From assembly GCF_900102215.1 (NCBI RefSeq), contig NZ_FNBG01000021.1, forward strand, positions 1-64,000: DNA of 64,000 nt, written 5' to 3'. Shown piece after piece: positions 35,483 to 45,274 of the stretch (positions are counted from its first letter, which is position 1; each line of letters begins with the position of its first letter). The translations under genes were made by a program, and so were the position numbers. The notes under the pieces are model-generated. The model saw nothing but the letters and a program-made list of their open reading frames with translations. It made no database searches and was not told the origin of the DNA. The stretch is from Fontibacillus panacisegetis. GTDB taxonomy: Bacteria > Bacillota > Bacilli > Paenibacillales > Paenibacillaceae.

Positions 35483-35514
35483 GACGTCGTCCGTTCTAAG
35501 TGACGGATGACGTC
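35483..35514 (+). promoter_or_regulatory. Intercistronic hairpin between binding protein and permease
   Basis: GACGTCGTCCGT / ACGGATGACGTC forms a 12-bp stem (one G:T) with an 8-nt loop. ATGACGTCGTCC also occurs as a direct repeat (35481-35492 and 35508-35519). Only a short run (ATTTTG) follows, so it is a poor terminator. It could stabilise the binding-protein message or partly stop transcription into the permeases. Confidence 0.65.
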
Positions 35515-35587
35515 GTCCATTTTGTATTGATATACGCGTTCAAAATATGACTTTTTGAACAACCTCTTATACGGGAGATGATTGACA

Positions 35588-36898
35588 ATGAACCAGCATC
35601 GTAAGTGGGCGACCGTATTATCGCTCATAGGTATGGGGTTTGGTCAAATATACAATAGACAAATTATTAAAGGATTTCTACTATTTATCGTTCATCTGCT
35701 AGGGATTACGTTGGCAATGGTATTGCCAAAAGCTATCTGGGGATTGGTGACATTAGGAGAACAAGCCGATCATCTCGAAAAAGTAGGCAAGGTTTACGTC
35801 AATGTCCGTGGAGACCATTCGATCTTCCTGATGATTGAAGGCATGATCGTCATTATAGCAATGCTCATCATAGTTGCTATTTATATCGCTAATGTAAAGG
35901 ATGCCTACAACGTTGGAAAAATGCGCGAACATGGAATAGCGCCGCGCCGTTTCTCTGATACACTTCATTATCTCGGTGAGGTTAAGTTTCCGCAAATGAT
36001 CATTTCCTTACCGATTCTGCTCGTTATTTTCTTTACTATAATGCCTATTCTTTTCATGATTTCTCTAGCGTTTACGAACTATTCTGCGCCAAATTATTTA
36101 CCTCCAGCCAAGCTCGTCAGCTGGATCGGGCTGGATGGCTTCAAGGATATTTTTACGATCAAGGCGTGGAATCAGACTTTCTTTGGAGTAGCGTTCTGGA
36201 CGCTCATATGGACGGTATGTGCGACCTTGACTACATTTACAGGCGGATTTGCTGCAGCTCTGATGGTTCAGAAAAAAGGGATTCGTTTTAAAGGCTTCTG
36301 GCGGACTCTCTTTATTATTCCTTACGCGATCCCTCAGTTCATTTCCCTGTTGATCATGAGAAACATGTTCAATGGAGAATTTGGTCCGATCAATCAATAT
36401 TTGTCTTATTTTGGACTTGGAGGCTTGCCTTGGTTAACAGATCCGTTCTGGGCCAAATTTACAGTTATTATTGTTAATATCTGGATTGGTTTTCCAATTA
36501 CCATGCTTATGATTATCGGTATTCTTACAACAATATCGAGGGATTTGTATGAAGCTGCCGAAATTGACGGAGCCACACCATTTCAGCAATTCAGCAACAT
36601 AACCTTTCCATCCGTCATGCTTTCCTTTGGACCACTTCTTGTTATGTCCTTTGCCGGCAATATTAACAATTTCAATTTGATTTATCTCCTGACGAATGGT
36701 AATCCTGCAAATCCGAATTATCAATCTGCAGGCAGTACGGACATTTTGATTACCTGGTTGTTTAAATTAACGATGGACAGCGGTAAATACAATTTTGCAT
36801 CGATTATCGGTATCTTTATATTCATCATTGTTGCGTCCTTCGCAATTATCAATGTTCGTCGAACGAAAGCATTTAAGGAGGAGGATGACTACAGATGA
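35588..36898 (+). CDS. Maltodextrin ABC transporter permease (MalF/MdxF-like)
   Basis: A 436-aa membrane protein with about eight helices. The first 100 residues (QHRKWATVLSLIGMGFGQIY...) form an N-terminal membrane hairpin as in MdxF-type subunits. The permease core contains the EAA-loop sequence YEAAEIDGATPFQQFSNITF, which contacts the ATPase. ATG 35588 is chosen over TTG 35582 by spacing from GGGAGATGA. It overlaps the next permease by 4 nt. Confidence 0.9.
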   Translation: MNQHRKWATVLSLIGMGFGQIYNRQIIKGFLLFIVHLLGITLAMVLPKAIWGLVTLGEQADHLEKVGKVYVNVRGDHSIFLMIEGMIVIIAMLIIVAIYIANVKDAYNVGKMREHGIAPRRFSDTLHYLGEVKFPQMIISLPILLVIFFTIMPILFMISLAFTNYSAPNYLPPAKLVSWIGLDGFKDIFTIKAWNQTFFGVAFWTLIWTVCATLTTFTGGFAAALMVQKKGIRFKGFWRTLFIIPYAIPQFISLLIMRNMFNGEFGPINQYLSYFGLGGLPWLTDPFWAKFTVIIVNIWIGFPITMLMIIGILTTISRDLYEAAEIDGATPFQQFSNITFPSVMLSFGPLLVMSFAGNINNFNLIYLLTNGNPANPNYQSAGSTDILITWLFKLTMDSGKYNFASIIGIFIFIIVASFAIINVRRTKAFKEEDDYR

Positions 36899-37731
36899 CA
36901 ACATCGAAGCGTAAATTCAGTATGGGCAATCTATTCTGCTACCTGGGGCTAATTATTATTGGTATTGCTTGTGTATATCCGGCACTTTGGGTCGTTATGT
37001 CTTCTTTCCGTCCGGGAAATGCCTTGTACAGTGAGACCTTGATCCCGTCCTCGTTCACACTGGAGCATTACAGTGATTTATTTGAAAAGTACCCTTTTGG
37101 GCAGTGGTTCATTAACACCTTTAAAGTTGCTTTTTTTACGATGATATTCAGCACAATTCTCGTAACAATCACAGGATATGTATTCTCGCGTTTTCGGTTC
37201 AAGGGCCGTAAGAAAATGATGCTTGGCCTGCTCGTGATCGGGATGTTTCCGGGCTTCATGAGTATGATTGCTGTCTACATTTTGTTAATGCAGCTGCAGC
37301 TTCTGAATACGCACATTTCGTTGATTCTGGTCTATTCGGCCGGGGCACCGATGGGATACCTGTATGTCAAAGGCTACTTCGATACGATTCCGCAGAGTTT
37401 GGTGGATGCTGCAAAAATAGACGGTGCAGGGCATTTAACTGTATTTCGTCGTATTATATTGCCGCTCTCCAAGCCGATGCTGGTCTATCTTGCGTTGACT
37501 TCCTTCAGCGGCGGGTTTGTTGATTTTATTTTTGCCAATATGGTACTAAGTACGCCAGAAAAACAAACCCTGGCTGTAGGCTTGTTCCGCATAGTACAAG
37601 GTAGATCTGCGACAGAGTTTACTATGTTTGCGGCAGGGTGTGTATTGGTTGCTGTACCGCTGACTTTATTATTTATTTTCCTGCAACGCTATTTGGTTGA
37701 AGGGCTTATGGCAGGCGCCGATAAAGGCTGA
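36895..37731 (+). CDS. Maltodextrin ABC transporter permease (MalG/MdxG-like)
   Basis: A 278-aa permease with six helices and the EAA loop LVDAAKIDGAGHLTVFRRII. It begins MTTSKRKFSMGNLFCYLG and ends VEGLMAGADKG, typical of MalG. The ATGA overlap with the upstream permease implies coupled translation. No ATPase gene is present in the cluster, so a shared MsmX-type ATPase from elsewhere is expected. Confidence 0.92.
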   Translation: MTTSKRKFSMGNLFCYLGLIIIGIACVYPALWVVMSSFRPGNALYSETLIPSSFTLEHYSDLFEKYPFGQWFINTFKVAFFTMIFSTILVTITGYVFSRFRFKGRKKMMLGLLVIGMFPGFMSMIAVYILLMQLQLLNTHISLILVYSAGAPMGYLYVKGYFDTIPQSLVDAAKIDGAGHLTVFRRIILPLSKPMLVYLALTSFSGGFVDFIFANMVLSTPEKQTLAVGLFRIVQGRSATEFTMFAAGCVLVAVPLTLLFIFLQRYLVEGLMAGADKG

Positions 37732-37778
37732 TCTGCAAATCCGGAAACTGACATTATACTAAAGGAGCTGGAAACTCT

Positions 37779-39533
37779 ATGCTATTGGAAGCTATTTATC
37801 ATCGATCAAACGATTGCTGGGCTTACGGATATAATGAACGCTCGGTTCATGTACGTATTCGTACAAAAAGAGCGGATATCGATAAAATCAATGTACTCTA
37901 CGGAGACAAGTGCAAGCCGTGGGGAGATATGAAGGTCAAGCAAATGGAGTTGCTTGCTTACGATGAGCTTTATGACTATTGGCAAGCGGAGGTAGATCCA
38001 CCTTACGGTAGATTGGCTTATTGTTTTCTTTTGACAAAGGGTGAGGAGCAGATTTGGTTCACAGAAAAAGGGTTCGATAAAACCATGCCAAAGGAGCATC
38101 TGGGATGCTTCGAGTTCCCTTACCTGCACCCGATCGATTTGCAAAGTCCACCGGACTGGGCGAAAAACGCAATATTTTATCAAATCTTCCCGGAGCGCTT
38201 TGCAAATGGCGATAAGTCCAATGATCCGGAAGGAATACATGAATGGGGAGATAAGCCGGAATATCGTAATTTCTTCGGTGGTGATTTGCAAGGAGTTATT
38301 GATCATCTGGACTATTTAGCCGACCTGGGTATTACCGTGATATATTTCAATCCTATATTTGAAGCACCAGCCAATCATAAATATGATACACAGGATTACA
38401 TGAAAATTGATCCTCATTTTGGAACGAAGGAAACGCTAAAGGAATTAGTGCGCTCCTGTCATGAACGGGGAATTCGCGTCATTTTGGACGGAGTATTTAA
38501 TCATTCCGGTGCTACGTGGCCCCAGTTTCAGGATGTAGTAAAAAAAGGCCCTGACTCAGCGTATTACAACTGGTTCCACATTCAGGAATGGCCGCTTCAA
38601 GTGGTAGATGGCATTCCAACCTATAAGACGTTTGCATTTGAAAAAACGATGCCAAAGCTGAATACCTCGAATCCGGAAGTACGTGATTATTTCCTTCAGG
38701 TAGGTCGTTATTGGATCGAAGAGACCGATATGGACGGATGGCGACTGGATGTAGCTAACGAGACGGACCATACTTTTTGGAGAGAGTTCTCTAAAGCGGT
38801 AAAAGAAGTCAAACCGGATGCTTATATTTTGGGTGAAGTTTGGCATGACGGGATGAAGTTCCTGCAGGGGGACCAGTTCCACGGGGTTATGAATTATCCG
38901 GTCTCGAATGCTATTCTTGATTTTTTTGTTTTCCAGCATGAGGATGCGCACTCTTTTGTGTCAAAACTGGGAAGGTATTTAGCCAGATATCCGCAGCAGG
39001 TGAATGAAGCTTCATTTAATCATTTGGATACACATGATACGGTTCGTTTGTTGACCTTGTGCGAGAATGATAAAGCGAAGATGAAGCTGGCTGTAGCTTT
39101 TCAGTTTACTTTTATCGGGGCTCCAAGTATTTATTACGGAGATGAAATTGGTCTGGACGGACAATTTGATCCGGATAACCGTAAATGCATGATTTGGGAG
39201 AAACAAAATCAGGATTTGGACTTGTTAACTTTTTACAAAAAGTGTATAAAATTACGTAAAGATCATCCAGCATTAATTTCAGGGGCGTTTCGGGTTCAAT
39301 CGGCCGAGAAGGGCTCATCACTGCTCGTATATGAACGCCAGGAAGGAGAGGATCATCTGATCGTAGCTATGAATGCATCTTCTTCGTCAAGCTTGGTCAC
39401 TGTTTCTTTACCTGATGGTGTGTGGAAGGAAGCAGATATGGTGGAGGACGGATTTGTGAGCGATCAAAATTATGAAGGTGAATATAAGGCTGAGCTCGGT
39501 CCGTATAGATTTCATATTTTATACAAGAATTGA
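37779..39533 (+). CDS. GH13 neopullulanase/cyclomaltodextrinase-type alpha-glycosidase
   Basis: A 584-aa enzyme. It has an N-terminal beta domain (about 1-120, CBM34-like), then the catalytic barrel with IFYQIFPERFANGD. Catalytic residues by position are D324 (DGWRLDVANE), E353 (ILGEVWHD) and D420 (LDTHDT). No signal peptide, so it acts in the cytoplasm on imported linear or cyclic maltodextrins. It follows the permeases by 47 nt, with AAAGGAG 12 nt before the ATG. The choice among neopullulanase, maltogenic amylase and cyclomaltodextrinase cannot be settled by eye. Confidence 0.9.
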   Translation: MLLEAIYHRSNDCWAYGYNERSVHVRIRTKRADIDKINVLYGDKCKPWGDMKVKQMELLAYDELYDYWQAEVDPPYGRLAYCFLLTKGEEQIWFTEKGFDKTMPKEHLGCFEFPYLHPIDLQSPPDWAKNAIFYQIFPERFANGDKSNDPEGIHEWGDKPEYRNFFGGDLQGVIDHLDYLADLGITVIYFNPIFEAPANHKYDTQDYMKIDPHFGTKETLKELVRSCHERGIRVILDGVFNHSGATWPQFQDVVKKGPDSAYYNWFHIQEWPLQVVDGIPTYKTFAFEKTMPKLNTSNPEVRDYFLQVGRYWIEETDMDGWRLDVANETDHTFWREFSKAVKEVKPDAYILGEVWHDGMKFLQGDQFHGVMNYPVSNAILDFFVFQHEDAHSFVSKLGRYLARYPQQVNEASFNHLDTHDTVRLLTLCENDKAKMKLAVAFQFTFIGAPSIYYGDEIGLDGQFDPDNRKCMIWEKQNQDLDLLTFYKKCIKLRKDHPALISGAFRVQSAEKGSSLLVYERQEGEDHLIVAMNASSSSSLVTVSLPDGVWKEADMVEDGFVSDQNYEGEYKAELGPYRFHILYKN

Positions 39534-39586
39534 TATGAATCGTGAACTGTACTGTCAAATAGAAAAAGAAGGAGTGGTGAAAAATC

Positions 39587-42082
39587 ATGCAAACGAGTGA
39601 GAAAATTCACCCAGATCAAATAGAGAGCGAGTCTATCTCGATATATCGTGACATTGGTCCGTATAAGGGCTACGAGTGTAGGGACAAGTATGTCATGATC
39701 TATAGTGAGCATGCCAATCTTACCGTAAAGCTGGTGACGCCGGGTATTGTCAGAATATCGGTCTCACTGGAGGGTAGAGATGCTGAGCTAGAGCCATCAA
39801 AGGCGTTGCTACCCTATGAACCGCTTGAAGGCTGGAATGTGATTGAGCTGAATAATGAATTGGAAATTACTAGGGGTAATGTTGTCCTCGTTGTAGATAT
39901 AGCTGCGTTGTCTTTTTATGTGAAGACTGGTCAGGGAACGTTGTGTGGGTCTTACAAGCTGTCCTTCTCTGATACCGCTGTGCGGTGTCAGGGCGGCATG
40001 GATGATGAAGCTATGATATACGGACTCGGTGAGACTACGGGATATTTAAATAAACGCGGCGAGAGATATACGATGTGGAATTCCGATGTGTTTGATCCGC
40101 ACGTACCCGATATGGAGTCGCTATATCAATCGATCCCGCTGCTGATACACCATGCATCCGATAATACTTTCGGATTGTTTATTGATAATCCGGGAAGAAC
40201 TGTTGTAGATTTGCGCGAAGCGCTAGATAGCTACTTTATTGAGACGGCCAGCGGAGAAATGGATTTGTACTTCATTACTGGCCCCGGGTTTAAGGATGTC
40301 GTTACGAATTATTCGATATTAACAGGTAAAATGCCGCTTCCACCACTGTGGTCATTAGGCTATCAGCAATCCAGATTCAGCTATATGAATCAGGAGGAAG
40401 TCATTCAGCTCGCGCAAAACTTCAGATCCAAGGGCATTCCATGCGACGTTATTTATCTTGATATTCATTATATGGACGATTATAAAGTGTTCACCTTCGA
40501 TACGGATCGTTTTCCTGACCCTGCAGCCATGATGAGCGAATTGAAGGAACTGGGATTTCGTATAGTGCCTATAGTTGATCCAGGCGTAAAAGTCCAGAAT
40601 GGCTATGAGGTATACGAGCAGGGGATTGAAGAGGGACGTTTTTGCCAAACTCCTGATGGTAAAGAGTATGTTGGAGCCGTCTGGCCAGGTCCAAGCGTAT
40701 TCCCGGATTTTACGGATGAAGTTACTCGTGAATGGTGGGGAGCACTTCATCAGTTTTATGTGGACTATGGAATCAGTGGAATATGGAACGATATGAATGA
40801 GCCCAGTGTATTTAATTCTCCTACGAAAACGATGGATGACAACGTGATTCACCGTAATGATGGAAATCCAAAAACACATGGAGAAATGCACAACATTTAC
40901 AGCTTGCTCATGAGTCAGGCAACTTATGAAGGAATGGAGAAGCTGTTGCAGGGAGAAAGGCCATTCGTGTTGACAAGAGCAGGTTATGCCGGAATTCAAC
41001 GATATGCCACGGTATGGACGGGAGATAATCGGAGCTATTGGGACCATATGAGATTGTCAATGTCGATGGGACTTAATCTCGGACTCTCCGGGGTAGCTTT
41101 TTGCGGAGCAGACATTGGCGGGTTCATGCACCATGCTTCTGGAGAGCTGTTAGCCAGATGGACCCAGTTAGGCGTATTCACTCCTTTCTGTAGAAATCAC
41201 AGTGCTATCGATACTCGCAACCAAGAGCCATGGACTTTTAATGATGAGGTCGAAGAGATTTGCCGAAAATATATTGAATTTAGATACCGGATGCTTCCTT
41301 ATCTCTATTCTCTTTTTTATGACTCAACCTGCACAGGACTCCCTATTATGCGGCCGTTAGTGTTGGAGTATCCTAAGGATCGCAATACGTATCATTTGTC
41401 TGATCAGTTTTTACTGGGAAAAGATTTGCTTGTTGCCCCGATCTATGAACCAGGCAAACAACACAGGGTTGTCTACTTACCTGAAGGTATCTGGTTTGAT
41501 TATTGGACAGGAACGCGATATGAGGGAGGCGCTCATATTATCGCTCATGCGCCGCTTGATGTTTTGCCGCTATACATTCGGGCAGGGGCTATCCTTCCTC
41601 AGACACAGCTGATGCAGCATACGGGTCAGGCAATTTGGCACAGGCTTGATATCCATTTATATGGTCAAGGCAGGTTAGGTGCGGCAGCTCAGGGTGATGT
41701 AGGGGCAATAGGTGCTGAGGTTTCATATCATACAGATGCCTGTGGTGCTTTTACTCTGTATGAGGATGATGGTTTAAGTGATCGGTATGCTCAAGGAGCT
41801 TATAATTTGATTCAAATTAGTACTGAAGAGAATGATCGTCAATATACAATTAGTGCTGCTTATGAGGTCTTCGGATTACAACAAGACGATAAATCCATAC
41901 TGTTTACTGTTCATCATCTTTCCTTTATTCCGAAGTCTGTGAACCTGATTTCAGAAGTTCCTGAAATGAAGCATCTTGAGGAGCAGAGTTTTGGATGGTA
42001 TTATGACAAACAGGACAATCAACTGTATATTAAAACGCAATTAGCGGGGTTGCAGGAGGTTGAAATTATCGTCGAGGGTTAA
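39587..42082 (+). CDS. GH31 alpha-glucosidase
   Basis: An 831-aa cytoplasmic enzyme (no signal peptide) removing terminal alpha-glucose. It has an N-terminal beta-sandwich (about 1-250), then a barrel with nucleophile D402 in GIWNDMNEPSVF and acid/base D480 in ATVWTGDNRSYW, and C-terminal beta domains. Together with the GH13 enzyme it would take maltodextrins to glucose. AGAAGGAGTGG lies 10 nt before the ATG. It is the last gene of the cluster; tcdA starts 17 nt after its stop with no terminator between. Confidence 0.93.
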   Translation: MQTSEKIHPDQIESESISIYRDIGPYKGYECRDKYVMIYSEHANLTVKLVTPGIVRISVSLEGRDAELEPSKALLPYEPLEGWNVIELNNELEITRGNVVLVVDIAALSFYVKTGQGTLCGSYKLSFSDTAVRCQGGMDDEAMIYGLGETTGYLNKRGERYTMWNSDVFDPHVPDMESLYQSIPLLIHHASDNTFGLFIDNPGRTVVDLREALDSYFIETASGEMDLYFITGPGFKDVVTNYSILTGKMPLPPLWSLGYQQSRFSYMNQEEVIQLAQNFRSKGIPCDVIYLDIHYMDDYKVFTFDTDRFPDPAAMMSELKELGFRIVPIVDPGVKVQNGYEVYEQGIEEGRFCQTPDGKEYVGAVWPGPSVFPDFTDEVTREWWGALHQFYVDYGISGIWNDMNEPSVFNSPTKTMDDNVIHRNDGNPKTHGEMHNIYSLLMSQATYEGMEKLLQGERPFVLTRAGYAGIQRYATVWTGDNRSYWDHMRLSMSMGLNLGLSGVAFCGADIGGFMHHASGELLARWTQLGVFTPFCRNHSAIDTRNQEPWTFNDEVEEICRKYIEFRYRMLPYLYSLFYDSTCTGLPIMRPLVLEYPKDRNTYHLSDQFLLGKDLLVAPIYEPGKQHRVVYLPEGIWFDYWTGTRYEGGAHIIAHAPLDVLPLYIRAGAILPQTQLMQHTGQAIWHRLDIHLYGQGRLGAAAQGDVGAIGAEVSYHTDACGAFTLYEDDGLSDRYAQGAYNLIQISTEENDRQYTISAAYEVFGLQQDDKSILFTVHHLSFIPKSVNLISEVPEMKHLEEQSFGWYYDKQDNQLYIKTQLAGLQEVEIIVEG

Positions 42083-42099
42083 TAGGAGGTTAGCAGACA

Positions 42100-42852
42100 A
42101 TGCTTCATCAATTTTCACGGACAGAGCTCGCTATCGGAGCTGAAGGCCTTGCTGTAATGAAAAATAGTACTGTGGCGGTACTTGGAATTGGCGGTGTAGG
42201 TGCGATGGCAGTCGAAGGACTGGCCCGTACTGGAATCGGTCGGATTATCCTTATTGATAAGGATGTTGTCGATATCACGAATGTGAATCGTCAAATTCAT
42301 GCCTTGACTACAACAGTCGGACAAAAGAAAGCAGATTTGATGAGCGAGCGGGTTAAGCTGATCAATCCGGATTGTGAAACGATCGCTTTAAATATGTTCT
42401 ATACGGAAGAAACGTATGAAGAGTTGTTTAAATATGATATCGATTATGTGCTCGATGCTTCTGATACGATTATTTATAAAATTCATTTGATCAAAGAATG
42501 CCGTAAACGGAATATTCCTATGATCTCTAGTATGGGTGCAGCAAACAAAATGGACCCTACTAAGTTCCAGATTGCGGATATTTCCAAAACACATATGGAC
42601 CCGATGGCGCGCGTGATTCGCACGAAGCTGCGCGAGGACGGGATCAAAAAAGGAGTAAAGGTCGTGTTCTCCACCGAGCAGCCCGTGAAACCGCGTGCGG
42701 ATGTTACGGAGAAAATCGCACCTGAAGGAGCGAAAATTCGCAAAGCTAAGCAGCCGCCAGCGAGTAACTCTTTTGTTCCGCCAGTAGTAGGTCTCATTAT
42801 GGTTAGTGCTGCTGTTCGTGATTTGTTGCAAGCGGGCGGGGTTCAGGTATGA
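42100..42852 (+). CDS. tcdA: tRNA threonylcarbamoyladenosine dehydratase TcdA
   Basis: A 250-aa E1-like enzyme that cyclises t6A37 of tRNA to ct6A using ATP. The nucleotide-binding stretch is AVLGIGGVGAMAVEGLARTG, then IDKDVVDITNVNRQIHALT and YVLDASDTIIYKIHLI. GGAGG lies 9 nt before the ATG. In B. subtilis this gene directly follows aspS; here the maltodextrin cluster intervenes. Confidence 0.93.
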   Translation: MLHQFSRTELAIGAEGLAVMKNSTVAVLGIGGVGAMAVEGLARTGIGRIILIDKDVVDITNVNRQIHALTTTVGQKKADLMSERVKLINPDCETIALNMFYTEETYEELFKYDIDYVLDASDTIIYKIHLIKECRKRNIPMISSMGAANKMDPTKFQIADISKTHMDPMARVIRTKLREDGIKKGVKVVFSTEQPVKPRADVTEKIAPEGAKIRKAKQPPASNSFVPPVVGLIMVSAAVRDLLQAGGVQV

Positions 42853-42929
42853 ATTCAGTTTTGATTCAGCTAAATCTGGTGCTTTATGCGCCTGAAGAAA
42901 TAGTGGGAAAAATCCATTGCAGCATCCAG

Positions 42930-42952
42930 CCTCGTCCTCGACGAGGTTTTTT
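42930..42952 (+). terminator. Terminator after tcdA
   Basis: CCTCGTC / GACGAGG stem with loop CTC, then TTTTTT. Confidence 0.9.
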
Positions 42953-43061
42953 ATTCGCTTTTTTAATCCCGCAGTGATATAATAAAGCTCCTTTTGACTT
43001 CGACGACTTTAGGCAGTTAAGCTGAGGAACGAACGGAATTTGATCTTAGGAGGTAACTGAA

Positions 43062-45191
43062 GTGGAACAATTTCAAAGTGCCTATCAAGAGGAAAAGGAG
43101 CGGCTGGACCGCACCTTAGAGACTATTGACAGGAAGCTAGAGCAATTAAGAAGCATCCCCGTCTACACGGGACATGATTTTACGGAGCAGCTGCTCGAAG
43201 AAAATCGTGAAATGCAGAGACAGCAGCTTGAGCAGTCGCATCGTGAGCCTTATTTTGGCAGACTGGATTTTGAAGAGCAAGGCAAGTCGATGTCCCCGTT
43301 GTACATTGGGAAAGTCGGCGTAAGCGGTGATGATGTTCGTGAGCCGATTGTAATCGATTGGCGGGCTCCTGTAGCCAGTCTATTTTATTCTTTTACAGGT
43401 GGAGATCATGCGGAGTATGAAGCGCCAGAGGGTCTGATCGAAGGTTTGGTGTATCTGAAAAGAAACATAGTAATCCGTAAAGGAATACTGGAGCGGGTTG
43501 TGGATACGTTTAACAAGGATAGTGACGGACCTGCAGTTTCAGACGAGTTCCTCGTATACAGACTGGGAGAGAATAAGGACAACCGTCTGCGAGATATCGT
43601 CTCAACGATTCAGGCGGAACAGGATAAGATCATCCGGGCCGCGAAAAATACAGCACTCATCATTCAAGGCGTAGCAGGTAGTGGTAAAACAACAGTGGCA
43701 CTGCACAGACTCGCCTTTTTGCTGTATCAGTATAAGGAGCAGATCAAGGCAGAACGCATGGTCATTTTTGCACCGAACCTCATGTTTATCGATTATATTT
43801 CAGAGGTGCTGCCTGAATTGGGCGTTGGTGATATCATGCAGAGCACCTTCAGCCATTGGGCTCTTCAGATCCTTGGAATTCATAATGATGGGCTCTTGGT
43901 TAGTGATACGGATTCTCTAGTACGTTGGTTTGATAGCAGTGAGAAGGGAAACGAGGCTTTAGAGGATTCACTTCTACCGGGAAGATATAAAGGTTCACTT
44001 GAGTTTAAGTCGGTGCTGGACGAATATTTAGAACATATAGCGCCTAATATTGTTCCGGTGATCGATTTCGAGCCATGGGAAGGGAAAAGGCTTCCTTACA
44101 AAATGATTGAGCAATGGTTCGAGGATGAATATCGCCACTACAAGGTAGCAGAGCGTAAGGAGCGGGTTCTAGCCCGTATCCATCGCTGGATTGAAATGGA
44201 GCTTAAGAAATCTCCGTCTGCTGCCGTGATGAAGGAGCGTAAGAAAAAAGCACAGCAGCGGGAAAAGGCGTATGCCAAAAAGTGGCCGGAGCTAGAAGCG
44301 TTGGCTCTGTATCGGAGCTTATTTATACCCTCCAAAGCGGAGTCCCAAGAGATTCAAGCAATTACCGACAAAATACCAAAAGGAATCTTCAAAGAAACAC
44401 AAGCCTACCTGAAAAAAGGAATGCTGCATGAAGAGGACATGGCTGCACTGCTATATATATATTCTGGTATTCAGGAGATTAACGGGAATCTGACTTTTGA
44501 CCACGTCGTTATCGACGAAGCGCAGGATTTTAGTCCGTTTCAGGTGGCGGTATTGGATCGATTTGTAAGAGGACATTCCTTTACGATACTTGGTGATTTG
44601 TCGCAAGGCATCCATTACTACAAAGGGGTTCGCAAATGGGAGGAGATGCAGACTCTTTTTGATCCTGAAGAGACAGCTTATTTTGCATTGACTCGAAGCT
44701 ATCGCTCAACGATGGAGATTATCGATTTTGCCAACGAAATATTAAAGCGTGGTGTGGGCAGTGAATTGCTTGCGGTTCCGGTATTCCGTAGCGGCGACCC
44801 TGTTCGTCTTGAACCAGCCTATGGGAACGATAGATTGCGGATTATTTCGGCTACATTGGAACAAGCAAGTTCGCATGACTATCGCACAGTTGCGTTGTTA
44901 ACCCGAACGCTGCATGAAGCTGAGTTGCTGCATACTTACTTACTTGAAAAATCGGTCGAAGCCCATTTAATCAACGGTGACAAAACGCAATATGAAGGCG
45001 GTATTTCTGTACTGCCTGTGTATTTGTCTAAAGGATTAGAGTTCGACGCGGTTATAGTAACTGATGTAGACCAAGACCACTATGGACCAAGTGATGCAAA
45101 GCTTCTCTATGTGGGATGTACACGGGCGCTGCATGAATTGTGGCTTTTGCATGGAGAAAAGCTGCCGGATTATGTTGTGGCAACAAGTTAG
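43062..45191 (+). CDS. helD: HelD-like RNA polymerase recycling helicase
   Basis: A 709-aa UvrD/Rep-related ATPase. The N-terminal coiled coil (about 1-70: YQEEKERLDRTLETIDRKLE) is the arm that HelD inserts into RNA polymerase. Walker A is GVAGSGKTTVALHR, DEAQDFSPFQ is motif II, and TRSYRSTMEI and VGCTRALHEL are later helicase motifs. HelD releases stalled RNA polymerase from DNA or sigma. GTG start with TAGGAGG 9 nt upstream. It is slightly shorter than B. subtilis HelD (774 aa). Confidence 0.9.
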   Translation: MEQFQSAYQEEKERLDRTLETIDRKLEQLRSIPVYTGHDFTEQLLEENREMQRQQLEQSHREPYFGRLDFEEQGKSMSPLYIGKVGVSGDDVREPIVIDWRAPVASLFYSFTGGDHAEYEAPEGLIEGLVYLKRNIVIRKGILERVVDTFNKDSDGPAVSDEFLVYRLGENKDNRLRDIVSTIQAEQDKIIRAAKNTALIIQGVAGSGKTTVALHRLAFLLYQYKEQIKAERMVIFAPNLMFIDYISEVLPELGVGDIMQSTFSHWALQILGIHNDGLLVSDTDSLVRWFDSSEKGNEALEDSLLPGRYKGSLEFKSVLDEYLEHIAPNIVPVIDFEPWEGKRLPYKMIEQWFEDEYRHYKVAERKERVLARIHRWIEMELKKSPSAAVMKERKKKAQQREKAYAKKWPELEALALYRSLFIPSKAESQEIQAITDKIPKGIFKETQAYLKKGMLHEEDMAALLYIYSGIQEINGNLTFDHVVIDEAQDFSPFQVAVLDRFVRGHSFTILGDLSQGIHYYKGVRKWEEMQTLFDPEETAYFALTRSYRSTMEIIDFANEILKRGVGSELLAVPVFRSGDPVRLEPAYGNDRLRIISATLEQASSHDYRTVALLTRTLHEAELLHTYLLEKSVEAHLINGDKTQYEGGISVLPVYLSKGLEFDAVIVTDVDQDHYGPSDAKLLYVGCTRALHELWLLHGEKLPDYVVATS

Positions 45192-45204
45192 CCTATATAA
45201 AACT

Positions 45205-45247
45205 AAAACAACCGCCTTATGCACTCATAGGCGGTTGTTTCTATTTT
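45205..45247. terminator. Terminator after helD
   Basis: AACAACCGCCT-AT / AT-AGGCGGTTGTT stem around GCACTC with one unpaired base, A-rich before and T-rich after; it may also serve the convergent small gene. Confidence 0.88.
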
Positions 45248-45274
45248 AACAGTGTTCCATTATTTATCATCGAA

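Noticed and set aside
40355..41047. 230-codon minus-strand frame opposite the GH31 gene
   Set aside because: It is antisense to the catalytic domain of an intact enzyme gene; no ribosome site or motif.
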